Below, piece by piece: positions 1-11,200 of a stretch of 64,000 nucleotides of DNA. The position numbers were made by a program, and so were the translations under genes. Origin of the DNA: Nitzschia sp. DOCU1 (taxonomy: Eukaryota > Bacillariophyta > Bacillariophyceae > Bacillariales > Bacillariaceae); contig OX596000.1 in assembly GCA_951394045.1 (NCBI GenBank), positions 558,001-622,000 on the forward strand, in the 5' to 3' direction. The notes under the pieces were generated by a model, which worked only from the letters and a program-made list of their open reading frames with translations, searched no databases and was not told where the DNA came from. Position 1 is the stretch's first letter, and every line of letters begins with the position of its first letter.

Positions 1-3000
1 GGACTCGGCAGGGTCCTTGTCGGCCCGTCCCTCTTGGAAGGCCTGCCAGCATTCCTGGAAAAACTTTTCATTCCAGTGAGTATAAATCTGCCAGTGCTGC
101 ATTGTATGAGATACGTCCGACGCCTGAATCATGTACTCGATGACAATGGTTGCCTTTCGATTTGTCATAAGGCGGTCTTCTTCCTCGGTTAAACCGTCCT
201 CTGATGGTTTGTTGAATGCCAATTCCCAGCGTTTCTTGCGAAGGGCGCCGAGCTCTTTATCGACAACGTCTGTGGCCAAGACAGCGTTGACAACGATCTT
301 GCGGAAACTTTCCAGTTCTTCTTGGGTCGCATAAATGCATCGTCTAAGGTTTTCGTACGCTGGTTCCATCAAAAGATTCCACGCAAGGTCAACAGAGTTT
401 TGCTCTGCAACGCTCTTGTTTCCATACGTTTTCGCCATGTCGTCGCACTCATTGACAAGAGTAGCGTTTGGCACCCCTGGATGGTCGCAATCGTGAATCA
501 AAGCCGCGAGGATAACAGAAAAGTGGATCAAAGGATCCGAAGCGATCCCAAACGTGAAGTTGTGGAGGACATGTGGGGCGGCCTTCGGAGCGTACGACAT
601 GCTATCGTAGCAGATTTGATCAGGGGTTACAACTCTGCTCAAGAGCTTGGTGACAGACTGCGCAACATGTGAGGCGTGATCGAAGCTATGGAAGGCATTC
701 GGACGATGCATTGAGGCGATGGTAGCCACGAAGTTGGTCAGTTCCTTGACGACAACATCGTCGAGAACTATGGAGCTTGCTGCATCGCTGAGGTCAGCTA
801 CCCTCTGCTCCGTCATGCTAATGACCTCTTCAACTTCATCGAGAACTGTCCCCTGGTTCCGTGAAACAATCTTCAGCTTACGCCAGGACGCCTTGTCCGG
901 CACTTTTTGGCCATTTCGTTTTGCAATTAGCTTTTTCAAGGGGACCGAAAGGTTCTCAACGTTCCACAGAACCAATCGTTGAGTCTGGGCATCAGACTCC
1001 GTGGGAACGTCCGAGACGCTTGCTGCTTCGGGTTTCAAAACGGATGTTACCCGATGTTGCTCATTTAAATAGCCGTCTCGACTAGACGGAGCGCCCTCAT
1101 CACTCTCCGAGACGTCAGAACCAGCGCCTTGAATGTACCAGAATGTTTGCAGCTCCCCCTTTCCTTTTGCAAAGACAGTGTTTGCACGCGGGCGAATTAA
1201 GTGTTCCTTGCCCGCAGCAACAAGCAGGTCGGCCGTTTCCTTACTGAGTTGAATTCTGTTCTTTACACCGGTGCTTTCCATTCTACCATGTTTGGGTTAG
1301 ACCAAGGATGTTCGTTGCAGCGCAGTAGCTACATGACTTTTTTACTCACCTCGCGGCAGTGTTGACCGTGTCACCAAATAGTTGGAACCGCGATTTTTCA
1401 CCGCGCAAGACACCCGCTGTAACAGGACCCGAATGAAGGCCCACTCTCATTTTGAGCTCCGATGTTCCCGGTCCAAGAAACATCTCAAGATCGTGGACGA
1501 GTGTATTCATCTTGACAAGGCACTTGTGGGCAAATCGAGCCATGATTTCAGCGTGATCGGGTTGTGGGTTAGGAAGTCCGGCGACAGCGACATATGAGTC
1601 CCCGATAGTTTCAACCTTGAAGACCTTCATTTTGCGAGCAATCTGGCGAGAATGGCGATGCGCACAGTGAGAGTTGGCATTACGACCTCCCCAAGTAAGA
1701 GAATGGACCAGCTTACCTTATCGAAAGCATTGTAGACTGTTTCGAGCAACACGAAGACCTGAGAAGGCTCTCGCAGCGAACTCCAGGCAGTGAATCTGTG
1801 CATGGACTAAAGGGTAAGACAAACAGGTGACATGGATGATTCTGCTGTTACAAATCGCTGAACAGTCATTGCTTACCCTGCAATATCAGCGAACATGACG
1901 GTGGCCTCAGCAAAGAGGTCAGCAATCGGCTTGGATGTCTGCATCTGCTTGCTAACCTCGATTGTCGATGCTTTGAATGCGTTCGCCTTTTCCTTGCTCC
2001 CTGCTGCTTGCTCTTCCATCAGTCGGTCTCTTACGTTGGCAGGAAACAGGGAGTTGACGATTGCGCTAGACTTGGATGCCGTTATCATAACCTGGGTCTG
2101 GCGGCGTTCAACGAAAAAGTCGTAAACAAGGAAGACCGATGTCGCAAACAAAAAAACAAATGCCACCGCCAAAGTGTACGTCCTCGGGTGGTTTTCAGTG
2201 TGCTCTGTTTCAAACTCTTCCGTAGGGTAAACGCTAAGCGTGAAACCAAAGACTCCAGCTGCTTCCCCCAAGGCCCCAAAATCTTTGGAAGCCACAAAGC
2301 TTTCGTACGTGGGATCATGAAGATCACCGGGGCCGAGATAGTTTGCACGAGGGCCATCGATCTCGTACGTAAACTGCTGTTGCTCGTTACTCACGACCAC
2401 GGTGATCCCATCCTCACCTTCAGGTAAGAGGTTTTCGAAATAGTCATTCCACGGGATCACGGCAGATATTACAGCTACGATCGGTGAATCTGAGTCAACA
2501 AGTTGAAAGATGGGAGTGACCAAAAGGGACTCAGGAGCAACGTCGAGATTGAAAGCTTCAGAGATAACAGCGGTGCGGTTGGCCATCACCTTCTCAAATG
2601 CAGCGGTGAAACCATCAACAGCAAAGGCATCAACATTGACAAGATCTAGATTTGCTGTAACCCCTGGAGCAATTTGCCAGACTGGGGCATACAGCTTCCC
2701 CGGGCTGCTGTTCGCAGAAACGCAAACGTTTTCAACATTGTGGATCACGGGACAGATTGAAGTGACATTTCCATTGATCCATCCCTGGTGTCCCAGGGTA
2801 TAAGTCTCCCATTGTCCCCGTTCTTCATCCAGAACAATTGGAATAAGTGCCATGTACTGTCCTGTTTTGGTCTGATTTATCAACAAGTCAGCCTCGGCCT
2901 CGAACTCAGGGAGAGAAAAGAACGGCCATTCTTGCCCCGAAGACATGGCATTGGTGGTCATTTGAAGAGCCTCCGCCTCGTACAGGGAGAAAATAGAATA

Positions 3001-3399
3001 CGCGTTGATACTAGAGACAGCAAGAATCTCTTCGGCCAGAATGTCAAACTGAACGAACAACCAGAGTAGAGTAGAGCGTTAGTAACAGAAGGCACAGGAG
3101 CGGCCAAGAGATTAGTGCTACTATCCCCCACTCACCTGTTGCGTCAGCGAAATTTGTTCCTCCTCCTTCAAAAACAACCAAGTCAAGAACGACCCCCCGA
3201 TAGCAACTACCAACAGGAAGACGTAAACACAGGCTTTCGAACTTCGCACTAGTTTCGTCTCCATAGGCTGCGCGAGCACAGAGTCTCCATTGTTGGTGCG
3301 GCTGGTATTGGATTGGGAGTGGGTCTCACTGGATTTAGATAAGATATCAGATCCATCTGAAATCGACGGGGCCAACGAGTCATTGTCATTGTCGGACAT
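1..3399 (-). CDS. Transmembrane guanylate cyclase fused to cyclic-nucleotide phosphodiesterase (3' end outside window)
   Basis: Five exons fit: 3399-3136, 3048-1877, 1795-1717, 1642-1350 and 1282 to the left edge, all with GT-AG borders that keep frame. The ATG at 3399 is chosen because the longer frame opens with TTG. The product is predicted to make and break cyclic nucleotide at a membrane. A short Ser/Asp-rich tail precedes a membrane helix near residues 57-77, then a roughly 300-residue extracellular sensor region, a second helix near 378-400, and a class III cyclase domain with VMFADIAGFTAWSS (metal Asp), KVETIGDSYV and FGDTVNTAARMESTG. The Glu in KVETIGD is the residue typical of guanylate rather than adenylate cyclases. 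A PDEase_I domain follows, with HSFDHASHV and AALIHDCDHPGVPN (HD metal site), and is cut off by the window. This architecture is known in diatoms. Substrate choice is inferred from one residue class and is not certain. Confidence 0.93.
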
Positions 3400-4829
3400 G
3401 GTTCGGTGGCTTTTTCTGTTTGACAAAGTTTACTTTTTCGTGCTTGTCGGCGTGGCTGGAGAAAAGACTTATCTTCGTTCTTAGCTTCTTGTTGGCCTCG
3501 TCCCTTATTTTATGATAAAATTGGAAAGATCGATGACGTTTCGTGATTGTTTTTGCGTACTACGTCAATTTAAAGTTGGTTTGGAGCTTCCATGTGATTC
3601 ATTCGTCGAATAATGTGAGAAGTCCCCACCAAAAGGGTAGAATTTTCCGAGTTCGGTACGCCTCGATTCATTTATGCCCTGATACAAACTTCCGTGCGTG
3701 GCACAAATTTACACAGCAACTTCAAGCAGAGTCGTTGCAAGTACGTATTGCACCGTGAAGCACGTAATTGTTTCCGGGCTTAGCATTTCCCCATATGAAC
3801 TTGAGTGCCGCTTTTCCCGAAATGGGTCTGGAAAACGATGTCAAAGCCACGACAAAGGGCCGAAAGAGCCAGATTAAATAGATGCTCCGCAAAAGATCAA
3901 AATTCTTTATTTACCGGTAGTATGGTGGGCGCATTATTGACACGATTGGAGACTCGTGCCCACATGACAATGAATTTCTTGTCCTCGTCGCAACTTTCAT
4001 CCACCACAAGCACAGCCAAGGCAGTGTGCAAAGTTGGCGAAGGCGCAAAGATCAATTCCATTATGATAAAAAGTTTTATACCAGTATTTCTCAATGCGTT
4101 TTCTCAGCGAACCTTCAAGTTCATGGTTACCCAAACGGACTGGAGAAGCAAGAATCAACTTCCCAGCCATTCTAATCGTAATAGAGATAGTTCGACTTCG
4201 TGCAGGTCTTTGTCTCAAACAACATGATGTCAGAAAGAGAATAGAACTACTTACCTACCGGTAGTAGCATGGTACGAGCCGGGATCAATACCGGTAGGCA
4301 GCAAGGTTCTCAAAGAAGATGGCTTAAGAAAAACTGCAACATTGTGGATGTATTTCGCGAGCCGCTCGGGATCTAGAAATTCAAACTAGGTAGTGCGGAA
4401 GGCGCAGAAGATGGAACCCGTCGTCTCTTTTCAAACTCACAAGAGAATTCAGCTTGTCCGGATGTGTGTTCCCTAACCTTTCTCTTTGATCCAAACGGGC
4501 CCGATAACTTGCTACTAGCCTAGGACGAGGTAGGAGCGCGAAGGTACGGCCAAGACCAAGCACATTGTCCATGAAAGAACATGCCATCATCGTGCTCGGT
4601 GTCGGAACAATTGCCTAAGTCGTTTGCTAGGATTTGTCATAGCAAATGATGATGAGACTTAAGCCCGTGTTCCTCTAGAGAGGCTTTCTTCCCTTCTTGT
4701 TTGTTGCTTCAATTCCGTGCATTTCGCAATTCCTTTGCAAACATGACGATGCTAGAGGGCCCTTGTTCCTCATCCTAGTAGAAGATCTTGTTCGTCTCGA
4801 GTCGTATCATCCTTCTCTTGCCTTACATT
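3400..4829. other. Intergenic, no gene supported
   Basis: About 1.4 kb between two minus-strand genes. Several open frames of 65-140 codons exist on both strands, but none shows a recognisable domain, a convincing composition or a splice-linked partner. The palindrome TACCGGTA or close variants occurs three times (near 3912, 4257 and 4288). The part next to 3400 presumably holds the promoter of the cyclase-PDE gene. Confidence 0.5.
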
Positions 4830-6440
4830 CTACAAAATCCCTTCGGTACTCTGATTCTTTCGAAAGTGAAAGTCTCGAACAAAGTTGTCAAAGGCAACTC
4901 GACTGTCGTTGCCTTTTGTCGAATTGACCGATAGGATTTCGCCCAAGAACTGAATAGTCCAGTTTTTGCCACCAGGAGCTTGATAGCCCCGGGGCAATCC
5001 GGCTCCTTGCAACAATTTAGCGGCCTTGTCCGCTCCATGCGTCTCGACAAAGCCGCCCACCCACGGTCGAATGTTATCGTCCGTTTCTTCTGCATCTTGC
5101 GCTTTGAAGGCCCATCCTTCAAAGGAACGTTCGCCTCCTCGCCGAGAATCGTCTCGAAAACTATAGGCTTCCCAGCTTCCAAGATAGTGATTGATTCGTA
5201 AGCCAGAATCCCAGTCATCTTTCCATGGCGCCGAACAAATTGTTTTAATGGGACGATGCAATGATCCAACGCGGGGAAATTCGTCAATTCTCGAGACATC
5301 CAAAATGGATTTACTCAATCCGTTCTTGACAAAGTCTTGGCGTCGAGCGTGCCGTCGAAAGCGTACCGTGTCTAATCGATCAGCGTCAATAGCCGAGGGA
5401 ACCTGCTTTTGTCGTTCCTCTGCAGTGCTTTCCTTGGCTCCAAATTGCAGACGAGGAATTGAAATGCAAATGCGCCGAAAAAAGGGATGACCTGCAGCCG
5501 CTTCTTGTCGAATATAATGAATCATTGCCCCGGGTTCCGCCGTAGTAGGTGGTGTCTGACTAGGTCGGATACGAACCTTTCCAGCATACGCAGATTGTTC
5601 CAACAGATTCGTTTGTTGCTTTTCCCATTCTTCAAAGGCATCTCCTCCCTTGTGATTGTAGGCTAGAAATTCGTCGGTATCAATCAGGGTCACCCAAGTA
5701 CGTTCTTTTTCTTTCATACGTTGCAAACATGCTTGATAAAAATTTCGTTGTCGAATCCTATGTCGATCTCGTTTGATTTGAAGCTCGGCATCATCTGGCA
5801 CGGGATTCCGAGCAATCTTTTCATTGAGAAATTGTAAATCGTCCCATTCTTCGACAACCACACCCATTTCGCGCCATCGATTCAAAACCGCAGTGGGAGA
5901 GGTTCGACTACGAGGGTCCACAGCAATAATCAAATATCGAAGCGGCAATATATGATAATGATATGCCATCCATTCTACCAGACGATGATTGTCATCCTGA
6001 AAAAGAAAATCGAGGAAAAGTGAGAATATTTGGACTGATCTAAACGACATTCTAAGTAGTTTGTAACGCACCATGACCAGCAGACACGCCGAAAATGTAT
6101 CCGTCCCATTCGAGAGGGGTGGATTCGGTAGCGGGTCCTCGCGTACTTTGTCAATCCAATCGGGGTCATTGGGATCGTACGCAACCGGACCTGCATCTTG
6201 TGCTTTTGGTCGCGATTTTTTGAAATCTTGCAAGGATGCATGAATCGCATTGCTCGAACTTGGATATCGATTGGAAGGCGTCGCATGAGGTAATTCTTGG
6301 ACGGAATGAAAGAAACTCGTTGTGGATACCACCAACAAGATCACAAAGAGAACTGGCAACGGACCGGCGGCACGACGTGACCCACGAGGACTGCTTTCCC
6401 GCTTCAAGGGAAGGCCCTCTCCACTGACTGGAGCGGGCAT
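4830..6440 (-). CDS. Golgi-type glycosyltransferase, GT92/DUF23-like
   Basis: Predicted type II membrane glycosyltransferase. Start ATG at 6440; the frame opens further upstream but only with TTG. Exons 6440-6072 and 5996-4830 are separated by a 75-nt GT-AG intron (5997-6071). The intron length is a multiple of three and has no stop, so retention would add 25 residues. Splicing joins CLLVM to DDNHRLVEWMAYHYHILPLR, which restores the conserved family block. A hydrophobic anchor (PLPVLFVILLVVST) lies near residues 27-40, after a short basic tail. WVTLIDTDEFLAYN carries the DxD-type metal and nucleotide-sugar motif. Donor and acceptor sugars are unknown. A truncated copy of the gene's 5' end lies at 19.0-19.4 kb. 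The fold class is fairly secure and the family number less so. Confidence 0.82.
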   Translation of the reverse strand: MPAPVSGEGLPLKRESSPRGSRRAAGPLPVLFVILLVVSTTSFFHSVQELPHATPSNRYPSSSNAIHASLQDFKKSRPKAQDAGPVAYDPNDPDWIDKVREDPLPNPPLSNGTDTFSACLLVMVRYKLLRMSFRSVQIFSLFLDFLFQDDNHRLVEWMAYHYHILPLRYLIIAVDPRSRTSPTAVLNRWREMGVVVEEWDDLQFLNEKIARNPVPDDAELQIKRDRHRIRQRNFYQACLQRMKEKERTWVTLIDTDEFLAYNHKGGDAFEEWEKQQTNLLEQSAYAGKVRIRPSQTPPTTAEPGAMIHYIRQEAAAGHPFFRRICISIPRLQFGAKESTAEERQKQVPSAIDADRLDTVRFRRHARRQDFVKNGLSKSILDVSRIDEFPRVGSLHRPIKTICSAPWKDDWDSGLRINHYLGSWEAYSFRDDSRRGGERSFEGWAFKAQDAEETDDNIRPWVGGFVETHGADKAAKLLQGAGLPRGYQAPGGKNWTIQFLGEILSVNSTKGNDSRVAFDNFVRDFHFRKNQSTEGIL

Positions 6441-6704
6441 TGTGAGATGGATAAAGCACAGAGGCTGAGGACTCCCACTGCCAAGGTCTTTCAAATGGAG
6501 GTGATGCTGCTAGTTAGGTTTTCCTGAAGATGTGTTGGAAGTCGTAGCAAAAATGCCGTCATGGTCACATCGTACCGCCGTGAAAAACGAGACGTGATGA
6601 TGCCAAAATAGTTGATTCGTTCGATTCTTTCAATCTTGGAAAGACTCCCTACTTGCTCATAACCTGAAAGTTGTTCGGTTTAGTCGCTTGGCGCGCCAAA
6701 AAAC
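6275..6704 (-). repeat. Segmental duplication, copy A: glycosyltransferase promoter and N-terminal codons
   Basis: The promoter and first ~55 codons of the glycosyltransferase share long matching stretches with 19036-19406 in the same orientation, including the block around the start codon and the far-upstream GGCGCGCC element. This copy is the intact one. The direct repeats bracket the CaaX gene and the Helitron block. Confidence 0.8.
6688..6699. promoter_or_regulatory. E2F/DP-like palindrome TTGGCGCGCCAA
   Basis: A perfect 12-bp palindrome about 250 bp upstream of the glycosyltransferase ATG. It contains the TTSGCGC/GGCGCCAA-type core recognised by E2F-DP factors in plants, animals and algae. 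It is retained, with an altered right flank, in the duplicated segment at 19393-19406. The role is inferred from the motif only. Confidence 0.4.
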
Positions 6705-6773
6705 ACTGTGTTCGGTTGTTTACTACTAGCGAGAATTAACATCTGGCAAAATGTGCAGCATGTTGCTGATACC

Positions 6774-7619
6774 TCACATGATGGAGCATTGATCTTCTTT
6801 GCGGGTGGTCGCATCGCGCTGCGGATGATAGTTTGGCTGCTTCTCACGGTCCACGAATTCTACCCAACGAAAGTGTTCATTGTGTCCCCCAGACTCTCCT
6901 TGACTGACCCATTCTTCCTTGTGGCAGATAAAAATATCCACTCCCTTGGCCTGAAACAGGGGCTTGAACTCGGCAAGGACCTCAACGAGTTTCTTGTTTT
7001 TCCAATTCTTCATCTTGCGTCCAACACCATCTTCGATACAACGTTGGACGAGCATGTCGTACTCGGTCATCAGATCCTTCTCGGTCAACATTCGTTCCAC
7101 GTACACGGGAATTTTGTCACGCAACTTTTCGCGTCCCTTCCACTGCTTCAGTTCTTCCACGGCCACCCCAACAGGGAATTCAAGGGTGTCGTAGACGGTC
7201 TTGATGGTCTGACCACTTGTATTGGCGACATCATACTGAGGCACATAGCCGGGCAGGACACTTGTATCAATAAACTCCAGCCAACGGTGCGTCGAACTTG
7301 CACTGGAGCGCTTGCAGAGCGCCACCTTGATACCGAATTGTGCAAATTCGTCACGGAAGAGATCAAGGACAGAGTCCAACTCGGCATCCTTCCAATTTCC
7401 CAATACGCTGCGGGTCTTACCTGTCTCGGTGACGGCGGCCACGAACTGATCGTAGACCAGCCTGGCTCCTTCTCTGGATTCCAGGAGACGAGCCAATTCA
7501 GCGGGGCACTGGTTGGCGAGCTTTTTCGCCCCACCGTCAAGTTCTTCGACGGCGACTCCATTCGGCACTACGTGTTTGCCTTTGGCAACAAGGGTCCCTT
7601 CATCAGTACTATCGGCCAT
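6774..7619 (-). CDS. Unrecognised two-repeat protein with C-terminal CaaX prenylation box
   Basis: 281 residues with an ATG start, soluble and charged, and with no signal peptide or membrane segment. I do not recognise the family. The protein is an internal duplication. Residues about 20-135 and 145-265 each start with GVAVEEL, pass through an N-W-K-(D/N)-x-(E/K)-L segment and an (E)-F-x-x-x-F segment, then a short Cys-containing strand, and end with (R)W-(L/V)-E-F-(I/V)-D followed by P-x-Y-x-P-Q-x-D. The last residues are CSIM and stop, a textbook CaaX box; Met at the last position usually favours farnesylation. This suggests a membrane-tethered cytosolic protein. The opposite strand is also open for 330 codons, but that frame lacks the duplicated domain logic and has an unlikely composition. 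Confidence 0.75.
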   Translation of the reverse strand: MADSTDEGTLVAKGKHVVPNGVAVEELDGGAKKLANQCPAELARLLESREGARLVYDQFVAAVTETGKTRSVLGNWKDAELDSVLDLFRDEFAQFGIKVALCKRSSASSTHRWLEFIDTSVLPGYVPQYDVANTSGQTIKTVYDTLEFPVGVAVEELKQWKGREKLRDKIPVYVERMLTEKDLMTEYDMLVQRCIEDGVGRKMKNWKNKKLVEVLAEFKPLFQAKGVDIFICHKEEWVSQGESGGHNEHFRWVEFVDREKQPNYHPQRDATTRKEDQCSIM

Positions 7620-8275
7620 GCTGCTGGTGTTGCTGCTTGTCTTTTTGCTGTATTTTTATGCCGAGCTGTTTGCTTTTGGCAGTTCCAAGATCACGTTTGA
7701 TTCTTGCTTCTCACGAAAAGATGGGAAGATTCGGTAATAAATATATTTGGTATGCAAGTGCCAACGCAACGTGGTTTGGAAATCCGAGGCTAGACCTACC
7801 TCGTCAGCATAGGAGGGGTTTGGGGAGGGATCCTTGGGTTCATTTTTTAGATCGCGTTTTCAAATTTTTCTATGCCCCTCGTTAAACGAGAAAAAATATC
7901 ACCTGTTCCTGGTTTAACAAAGCTATTATGTGTATGGTGGGCTTGCTCTCCTGCCATCCTCGCAATACTTAGAAACCAAGCACTTGGGCGTCTGGCCTTG
8001 TCCGTCTTACTTAGAAGTTGAACGCGAACAAACTGTCCCAGAGGGTGACATACGATGTCTCTGGGCTACGTCTGTGACGATTGTTGAGACATCGTTCTCG
8101 GTAGTCTTGAAGGAGTACCAGGTATGGAAAAATGGGGCATAAGATGTTTGATAAATCAATGCGCACTACAAAAGCAGACCACACGGGCAGAAAATATAAA
8201 ATCAATGCGCACAATGGAATTGGACTGTTTGACAACACAGTTGCACCACCGGGAAAATCTAAAATTAAATGGTTT
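7620..8275. other. Intergenic, probable 3' flank of the Helitron
   Basis: No coding frame is supported. The 5' part next to 7619 must hold the promoter of the CaaX gene. The 3' part contains two copies of CAATGCGCAC (near 8158 and 8197), resembling motifs in the introns and spacers of the Helitron block. A Helitron 3' end (CTRR with an upstream hairpin) is expected here on the minus strand, but I could not fix one. Confidence 0.4.
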
Positions 8276-11200
8276 TCATACATTATTGGCTGGCAGCAAT
8301 TCAGATGATAAGAATGCACTGCGTTCGTCAGACAGGGCAGTGGACAAAATGGAAGATCGAAATTGATCCATCATCGTTAGATATTCTTGGGACGGAGTAA
8401 ATGAAATATCGTCAGGAAGGGCAGATGTTAGAAAGAGCCCAGCTAAAGTGCGTACTCTTGACAGGACAACATAGGCCCAGTTGCGTGTTCGACACCATTC
8501 CACAATGACCAGATTGTCAACAGATTTCCCTTGGAGTTTGTGTACTGTCGTTGCATAGTTCAAAACAATGGGAAGGTGTGCCAAATCCATGTTGATATGA
8601 CTGCGTCCTGAAGAATCCATCTCCTTTGGGCAAGGAAAGTGTACTTTCACAGGTTTTGTGCTTGGAAAAATTTTAAATTTTCCCACGAATGCTGGCCCAT
8701 GCATCTCGTCATACTTCATTTCAATGTGGTCAACGTCATGGACATCTATCGTGTTGACCCACCGACCATGCACCTTCATGGGAGTGACAATCGCATTAGG
8801 TTTTTTGACTGCTCGAACAAACCGGCCACAGGTCCCATTTGCGATTCCATTTTTGACATCAAAGTTGTCACTCATCATTAATTCACACCCCCCAAAAAGA
8901 ACAAGAAAAGGATCTACCTTGTATGTCCTCGTAGCAGCATCCGCATCGGAGCAAAATTCCCACAGATCTTTTAGATGGACATTGCTCACCGGCAGAGTGT
9001 TTTTAATTGACCAATTGCCCGAACTCCGAATGACAATAGCCCCGCCAGGAATAGGATCTGATCGGTCCCCAGAATGAAACTTTCGTAAATAAGTGCGCAC
9101 AACACATGAATTGATTTCCGCTCGCTTGCGGTTTGTATATACAGCATAACGTGCAGACAGGTTTTGTGGTATACTCAAGTTGTTGTCGTATATCTCACGT
9201 GACTGTAATAATTTGCGCAATGGTTCGTCATTTCCATCTCGTGCTTGTGCCATAGCAAGTCCAAAGATTGGGTCATCTTTGTAGCGATGCATGCCATCCA
9301 GTTCAACCATGTGCGTAAGACAAGTGTGCCAAAGAGGGCTTGGGGCACCTTGAAAAATGGGTTCGCCTCCAATTCCATCCAATTGGCAAAAGTCACCCAA
9401 AAAGAGGATAGGAATATTTCCAAAAGGCAAATGAGGGCTTTCTGTCAGTCTTTGCAGACGTTTGCTTAATTGATGCAAGGTAGTTTGTGTTGCAAAAGAG
9501 ACTTCATCCACCACATTTAACCTGGTGTCAAGGAATTCTAATTTGTCGCTGTCCACAAATCTTCTTTTTAACAATCCGAATTGGCGACAGGTGGTATCGC
9601 CAGTAATAGCTGTGGCAGCTGATCCCGTAATTGCGCTCAGTCTGATGGTGGTGCTTGTGAATTGGTGATGTAAGTGCCCACTAAATGCTCGCGCATATGC
9701 CATGAGGGATTCCAGGATTCGTGCTGCGCAATGCATTAATGTGAGATACAGGATATGGTTCCAAGTATTAGTTCTTTAAGTACTCACATTTTCCTGCTCC
9801 ACCTGGTCCTGTAACAAACATCGCCAGTGGGTTTCCATTTTGGCGAGCTGTCTGGGCTAATTCTTCCAGACGAAGTTTCTCCCTGGTGTGACCAGGACCT
9901 GTTGCACCGTTGTAAAATGTAAGGATGTATGTTGCCGCCAAAATTTCGAATGCTCGTTGCTGTGCAGAATCGAGTTCATCCGTTTTTCCCCATTTGATCA
10001 CAGACGCAGTTGAACCCGTTGCATGTTTGGGTATATTTTTTGATCGACCCATGGCACCATTGGTTGAAATTACCAGTGTGTTCAATTGGGCTAAGGGACA
10101 AGTGAAAAGGCCAACGGAATTGTCCAGATTTCTTGTTGATTCATCATTTTCTCCCGGAGTGCCTGCCACACAGCATGTGTCACCAGATAACGTTGTAAGC
10201 GTGTCATCATCAATTTGTACCCCATTGCACACGTTCCCACTAGTACCCACAAAGGTGGGTTCCACAGTATCTTCCTCTGTAATTGAAATGTGCCCACGAC
10301 CAAGCCCCAACATGGCCTGTCCCAACGTTGCCTGTAATTCCAGGGAATTCGCGTAAGTACCTTTGTCTTCCATTTCTTCAAACTCGCCTTCATCTGGAAA
10401 GTCCAATTCCATATTGCTCGATAACTCGTCGAGGGGCATTTCAACGCGCAATGAATTATGAATGTCCTGGATGTTATTGGCATAATCTTTCATTGCTGGT
10501 TTAATTGAGGGCGCAAATGCGCGAAATGCCTCTTGATAAGTAGCATGGCCTCCCAAAATTTCTTTGAATTCTTGAAAAGGCTTGAATAACGTTAGGAATC
10601 GACGGCAATAAATCTCCCTTTTTTTGAAGAAAGTTGAACTCTTGTCGGGAAGAGCAGGGTCCAAAAGAGAACCACCAAAATCACTAGTGCTTCCCAACCA
10701 ATGCCACGGGAAATACCCTATCAGAAAATCAGGCATTTCAGCAATTGCATAGCAACTGAACAGAGGATGTTCGGGTGTGAATCTGTGGACCTTGGCATAT
10801 TTTTTTTCCGCGAGGGCAATTGGCATTACCTCTGTCTTTTGAAAAAATTCAAAGAATGTCCATTGCTGCAAGTCAGCAGGTCGATAGAGATAATTCATTG
10901 CTTTATGTGTCCAAACAGGTTTACCTCCCACAGACCTGAAAGTACCAGAGGATGCTTCATCAAGTAACCATGAATCGGTGTTGGTAACAGGAATTGACAC
11001 TGAGGAATGCAAGAATCTGAAGCGGGATTTTTTAAGGGCGAGATAATGGGCCATTGGGGCCGCACAAATATGCGCATTGCATTGTGCATACACCCCACCC
11101 AGTAGACGACGGAACCCTTCTTGCTGGGGGGTAGCTGGAACCTGATCCACATCGGGGAGTGTATATTTTTTGATCATCCCTGCCACAACCTCAGCAACTT

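Noticed and set aside
3805..4227. 140-codon plus-strand frame
   Set aside because: Ser/Thr/Arg-rich with no domain; opposite-strand frames of similar quality overlap it.
6708..7700. 330-codon open frame on the plus strand opposite the CaaX gene
   Set aside because: It is the antisense shadow of the two-repeat protein. The minus strand has an ATG, charged soluble composition, matched repeats and a CaaX box.
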